Origin: Alphaproteobacteria bacterium
GTDB taxonomy: Bacteria > Pseudomonadota > Alphaproteobacteria > Caulobacterales > Maricaulaceae
Assembly (NCBI GenBank): GCA_016124205.1
Contig: WGOD01000001.1
Coordinates: 372,001-436,000 of the forward strand
DNA: 64,000 bases
Reading direction: 5' to 3'
In this document: positions 60,711-64,000 of the stretch, in pieces
Layout of the letters: each line of letters opens with the position of its first letter
Position numbering within the stretch: the stretch's first letter is position 1
Position numbers and translations under genes: made by a program
Notes under the pieces: model-generated
Told to the model about the DNA's origin: nothing
The model's input: only the letters and a program-made list of their open reading frames with translations
Databases searched by the model: none

Positions 60711-61199
60711 TTAGCGGTAAGGCGCGTCCAGTTCCAGATTGCGGGCGATCTCGCGTTCCCACCGATCGCCGTTCTCAAGGAGTTTCGCCTTGTCGTAGTA
60801 GAGTTCTTCGCGGGTCTCGGTCGCGAACTCGAAGTTCGGACCTTCCACGATGGCATCGACCGGGCACGCCTCCTGGCAGTAGCCGCAATAGATGCATTTC
60901 ACCATGTCGATGTCGTAGCGCGTGGTGCGGCGCGAGCCGTCCGCGCGCGGTTCCGCCTCGATCGTGATCGCCTGCGCCGGGCAGACCGCTTCGCACAGCT
61001 TGCACGCGATGCAGCGCTCTTCGCCATTGGCGTAGCGGCGCAGTGCATGCTGGCCGCGGAAGCGCGGGCTCAGCGGACCCTTCTCGAACGGATAGTTCAC
61101 CGTCGGCTTCGGGCGGAAGAAATACCGCATGCCGAGCACGAAGGCGCCCCAGAAGTCGAGGAGCAGCGCGCCGCGGATGGTCTGTTCGATCCGTCCCAT
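60711..61199 (-). CDS. nuoI: NADH-quinone oxidoreductase subunit I
   Basis: Carries two [4Fe-4S] clusters that pass electrons toward quinone. The 162-residue protein has two cluster motifs: [20 protein letters not shown] and [20 protein letters not shown]. The start at 61199 ([16 protein letters not shown]) is directly after the nuoH stop and begins the amphipathic helix; a start ten codons upstream would overlap nuoH. Confidence 0.98.
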   Translation of the reverse strand: MGRIEQTIRGALLLDFWGAFVLGMRYFFRPKPTVNYPFEKGPLSPRFRGQHALRRYANGEERCIACKLCEAVCPAQAITIEAEPRADGSRRTTRYDIDMVKCIYCGYCQEACPVDAIVEGPNFEFATETREELYYDKAKLLENGDRWEREIARNLELDAPYR

Positions 61200-61200
61200 C

Positions 61201-62259
61201 TCAGTTGGCTCCGTATGCGATGTAGGCACCGACGAGGACGACCGCGCCGAGCGAGGTCGGCAGGAAGATCTTCCAGCCCAGACGCATCAGCTGGTCGTAG
61301 CGGTACCGGGGAACGAGGGCCTTCACCATGGCGAACATGAAGAAGAAGAACACCACCTTGATCGCGAACCAGAAGACCGGCGGGATCCAGGTGAAGGGCG
61401 CGATTTCGATCGGGGGCAGCCATCCGCCGAAGAAGAGGATGGTCGTCATCGCGCACATCAGCACGATGTTGAGATATTCCCCGATCATGAAGAGCAGGTA
61501 GGGCGTCGAGGAGTATTCGACCTGATAACCGGCGACGAGTTCGGATTCCGCTTCCGGCAGGTCGAAGGGCGGACGGTTGGTTTCCGCCAGCGCCGAGATG
61601 AAGAAGACGCCCGCCATCGGGATCATCACCAGGAACATCGGCCAGGGCAGCGAATGCCCGGCCAGAAGGTTCCAGTTCCAGAAGCCGCCAGCCTGCATGG
61701 TCACGATGTCGCTGAGATTCATCGACCCCGCGAACAGGAGGACGGTGACGATCACGAAGCCGATCGAGACCTCGTAGGACACCATCTGCGCCGCGGAGCG
61801 CAGCGAGCCCATGAAGGGGTATTTCGAGTTCGAGGCCCATCCGCCGATGATGATGCCATAGACACCGAGCGACGAGATCGCGAGCAGGTAGAGGATGCCG
61901 ACATTGAGGTCGGCAATCACCCAGCCCGGCGCGACCGGCACCACCGCCCAGCCGATGAAGGCGAGGATGAAGGTGATCAGCGGCGCGAGCAGGAAGAGCA
62001 CGCGGTCCGCGCCCGCCGGCACGACGATTTCCTTGAACACGAATTTCAGGAAGTCGGCGAAGGACTGCAAAAGGCCGAAGGCGCCCACCACGTTCGGGCC
62101 CTTGCGCATCTGCACCGCCGCCCAGACCTTCCGGTCCATCAGGAGGAGGAAGGCCAGCGACAGGAGCAGCACGATCATGAAGGCGAGAATCGCCGACAGC
62201 GTATCGGCGATCCAGAAGCCGACGCCGGGGTTCTCGGGGTTGAGCCAGTAGGTCCACAT
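61201..62259 (-). CDS. nuoH: NADH-quinone oxidoreductase subunit H
   Basis: Membrane subunit that forms most of the quinone chamber with NuoB and NuoD. The 352-residue protein has eight helices. Conserved blocks are [20 protein letters not shown] and [20 protein letters not shown], the latter with the acidic residues facing the chamber. The start at 62259 fits the family; the longer frame runs over the small ORF upstream. It follows that ORF by four bases. Confidence 0.98.
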   Translation of the reverse strand: MWTYWLNPENPGVGFWIADTLSAILAFMIVLLLSLAFLLLMDRKVWAAVQMRKGPNVVGAFGLLQSFADFLKFVFKEIVVPAGADRVLFLLAPLITFILAFIGWAVVPVAPGWVIADLNVGILYLLAISSLGVYGIIIGGWASNSKYPFMGSLRSAAQMVSYEVSIGFVIVTVLLFAGSMNLSDIVTMQAGGFWNWNLLAGHSLPWPMFLVMIPMAGVFFISALAETNRPPFDLPEAESELVAGYQVEYSSTPYLLFMIGEYLNIVLMCAMTTILFFGGWLPPIEIAPFTWIPPVFWFAIKVVFFFFMFAMVKALVPRYRYDQLMRLGWKIFLPTSLGAVVLVGAYIAYGAN

Positions 62260-62263
62260 GTCG

Positions 62264-62491
62264 TCAGTTCCCGTCCCCGCCGATGTCCGAGCCAGCATCT
62301 GAATCGCTGTTGTCCGCGTCATTGCGTCCTGCGCTGGAGAACGCAATGGCGAAAGCCAGTCCCATCGAAACGCCAAGAGCAACGCCCATAGCGAAATCGT
62401 CGAGCGCGACGCCGAGCGAAACGCCCATTGCCACGCCCAGGCCAATGCCGGTGGCTATGCCGTTGCGGGTGAAGCGGAACTTCTTCGCCAT
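62264..62491 (-). CDS. Small glycine-rich membrane protein inside the nuo operon
   Basis: A 75-residue protein set between nuoG and nuoH with gaps of three and four bases. It begins [11 protein letters not shown]. Residues 12-52 are almost all Gly, Ala, Val, Met, Leu and Ser, with a repeated GVALGVSMG-like pattern, suggesting two short membrane helices with glycine-zipper packing. A Ser/Asp-rich tail (about 57-75) follows. No known complex I subunit has this place or form. The tight spacing supports translation, but function is unknown; a loose-fitting alternative is that it is a small accessory or assembly protein. Confidence 0.7.
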   Translation of the reverse strand: MAKKFRFTRNGIATGIGLGVAMGVSLGVALDDFAMGVALGVSMGLAFAIAFSSAGRNDADNSDSDAGSDIGGDGN

Positions 62492-62494
62492 GTC

Positions 62495-64000
62495 CTACTC
62501 CGCTGCCTGCGCCGCGGGGGCGTTCTTCAGCGCCGAGCATTCGGCCATCGTCTTCGACGCCCGCGCCACGGCGTTCGTCAGGTAGAAGTCCTTCACCGGC
62601 GACACGAAGGGCTTGTCGGTGACCTCGCCCGCCTCGCCGATTTTCGCGACATCGAACGCGCCCGCGCTGGCGGAACCCGGTGCATGGTCGAGACCGCCCA
62701 GAACCGGGTGGTCGGCGATCATCTTGGCGCGCAGCTGGTCGAGATTGTCATAGGGCAGCGTGCGGCCGAGCTTGGCGGACAGGGCCCGGAAGATGGCCCA
62801 GTCTTCTTTCGCCTCGCCCTTCGGGAAGAGCGCGCGGTCATTCATCTGCACGCGGCCCTCGGTGTTGACCCACATGCCGTATTTCTCGGTCCAGGCCGGT
62901 GCCGGCAGGATCAGGTCGGCGCGGTGCGCCCCGGCATCGCCGTGGTGACCGATATAGATGACGAAGGCCTCGCCCAGCTCGGCGGTGTCGATCTCGTCGG
63001 CGCCCAGAAGCACGACGGTTTCCATGTCGCCCTTCTTGGCGGCCTTCAGGATGCCGGCCGTGTCCTTGCCGCCCTTGCCCGGCAGGAAGCCGAGGTCGAG
63101 CGCGCCGACGCGCGCAGCCGCCGTGTGCAGCACGTTGAAGCCGTTCCAGCCTTCGGCGACGGCCCCGACCTTGGCGGCCAGTTCGCCTGCGGCGCGGAGC
63201 ACCTTGCCGCCATCGGCGCGGGTCAGCGCCCCCATGCCCAGGACGATCATCGGCCTTTTGGCGTCTTTCAGCGTCTGGATGAAGCCGGAGCGCTTGCCGC
63301 CCAGCTCCGCCAGCGTCTTCCCGCCCGCGCCGAGATGCTCGTAGGGATAGGTCAGATCGGCATTCTCGCCGATCACGCCGATCTTCACGCCGCGTTCCAG
63401 CCAGGCGCGGCGGATGCGCGCGTTCAGCACCGGCGCCTCGAGGCGCGGATTGGTGCCGACCAGCAGGATGGCGTCGGCCTCGTCGAGGCCGGCGATAGTC
63501 GAGTTGAAGAGGTAGTCCTCGCGCGCGCCGCCGCCGATCTTCGCGCCGTCCTGACGGCCGTCGATCGAGGTCACGCCGAGCGAGGTGAAGAGGTCTTTCG
63601 CGGCCTTCAGGTCTTCGAGCGCGCAGAGATCGCCGGCGATGACGCCGATCTTCTTGGCGTCGCCCGACAGCTTGTCGGCGGCGACTTTCAGGGCTTCGTC
63701 CCAGCCGATGGCCGACAGCTTGCCTTTCACGCGGGCATAGGGCTTGTCGAGGCGCTGACGCTGCAGGCCGTCCCACACGAAGCGGGACTTGTCGGACAGC
63801 CACTCCTCGTTGATGTCGTCATTGACGCGCGGAAGGATGCGCAGAACCGCCGTGCCGCGCACGTCGACGCGCGTCCAGGCGCCCATCGCGTCCATCACGT
63901 CGATGGTCTCGGTCTTCTTCAGCTCCCACGGACGGGCGTTGTAGGCGTAGGGCTTCGAGGTCAGCGCGCCGACCGGGCAGAGGTCGATGACATTGCCCGA
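62495..64000 (-). CDS. nuoG: NADH-quinone oxidoreductase subunit G (5'-truncated by window edge)
   Basis: The large iron-sulfur subunit of the complex I arm. The frame stays open to the end of the window: residues before the internal Met at 63898 read GNVIDLCPVGALTSKPYAYN, which holds the last Cys of an N-terminal cluster and the family block. The visible part has the molybdopterin-oxidoreductase-like domain (RLDKPYARVKGKLSAIGWDE and LLVGTNPRLEAPVLNARIRR), with no cofactor expected. The remaining N-terminal ferredoxin-like part lies outside the window. Confidence 0.97.
   Translation of the reverse strand, partial: SGNVIDLCPVGALTSKPYAYNARPWELKKTETIDVMDAMGAWTRVDVRGTAVLRILPRVNDDINEEWLSDKSRFVWDGLQRQRLDKPYARVKGKLSAIGWDEALKVAADKLSGDAKKIGVIAGDLCALEDLKAAKDLFTSLGVTSIDGRQDGAKIGGGAREDYLFNSTIAGLDEADAILLVGTNPRLEAPVLNARIRRAWLERGVKIGVIGENADLTYPYEHLGAGGKTLAELGGKRSGFIQTLKDAKRPMIVLGMGALTRADGGKVLRAAGELAAKVGAVAEGWNGFNVLHTAAARVGALDLGFLPGKGGKDTAGILKAAKKGDMETVVLLGADEIDTAELGEAFVIYIGHHGDAGAHRADLILPAPAWTEKYGMWVNTEGRVQMNDRALFPKGEAKEDWAIFRALSAKLGRTLPYDNLDQLRAKMIADHPVLGGLDHAPGSASAGAFDVAKIGEAGEVTDKPFVSPVKDFYLTNAVARASKTMAECSALKNAPAAQAAE

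Overview
The window is high-GC, gene-dense chromosomal DNA of an alphaproteobacterium. Gene content and order point to the Caulobacterales/Maricaulales/Hyphomonadales area: an eno-to-pdhABC block, the lexA-comEC-gltX-gltA-lpx-bamA-rseP-dxr-cdsA-uppS-frr-pyrH-tsf-rpsB-dnaE block, the lolDC-proS block and a nuo operon tail, with GTTC-N7-GTTC SOS boxes. The exact genus is an inference I cannot settle. I see no insertion sequence, prophage, CRISPR array, rRNA or tRNA; this is a conserved housekeeping region with a few accessory genes.

Layout. 1-0.8 kb: 3' part of a haloalkane dehalogenase gene, then a palindromic repeat. 0.8-6.3 kb (minus): pyruvate dehydrogenase operon pdhA, NTF2-like ORF, pdhB (with a lipoyl domain), GFA-type zinc protein, small membrane protein, pdhC, cupin. 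6.3-8.2 kb: FtsB-like division protein, a repeat-filled spacer, and a secreted LysM protein. 8.3-10.7 kb: an RNA-repair-type nucleotidyltransferase (plus) meeting eno (minus) at a shared CTAG, then rpmF. 11-15 kb (minus): pyrG, secG, a receiver-like protein lacking the phospho-acceptor Asp, tpiA. 15-22 kb (mostly plus): ppiD-trpE, an opposing YibQ-type deacetylase gene, then trpG-trpD-trpC, and lexA with its own SOS box. 22.7-24.8 kb: comEC (minus). 24.9-27.7 kb: gltX, gltA (plus). 27.7-42.3 kb (minus): the lipid A and envelope cluster (skp-lpxD-fabZ-lpxA-lpxI-lpxB after bamA, rseP, dxr, cdsA, uppS) running from the ribosome/translation genes rpsB-tsf, pyrH and frr. 42.5-49.6 kb (minus): dnaE, a tiny SOS-controlled membrane-protein gene, lolD, lolC/E, proS. 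49.7-50.6 kb: a DMT-family exporter (plus). 50.6-64 kb (minus): nuoG (partial), a small glycine-rich membrane ORF, nuoH-I-J-K-L-M-N, birA, coaX, rnj, mce, DUF1467.

How it works together. The minus-strand blocks are tightly coupled operons, with many ATGA/GTGA overlaps. They supply acetyl-CoA (PDH), respiration (complex I), the lipid A, isoprenoid and phospholipid precursors, and the machinery that inserts outer-membrane proteins and lipoproteins.

The most striking item is a 34-codon gene at 45995-46099, too short for routine ORF calling. It has a strong ribosome binding site, a single predicted transmembrane segment, a consensus TTGACA -35 element and a perfect GTTC-N7-GTTC LexA box, and it lies between lolD and dnaE. 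This matches, from memory of the Caulobacter literature, the kind and probably the place of the SOS-induced division inhibitor SidA. lexA itself, in the same window, carries the same box over its promoter.
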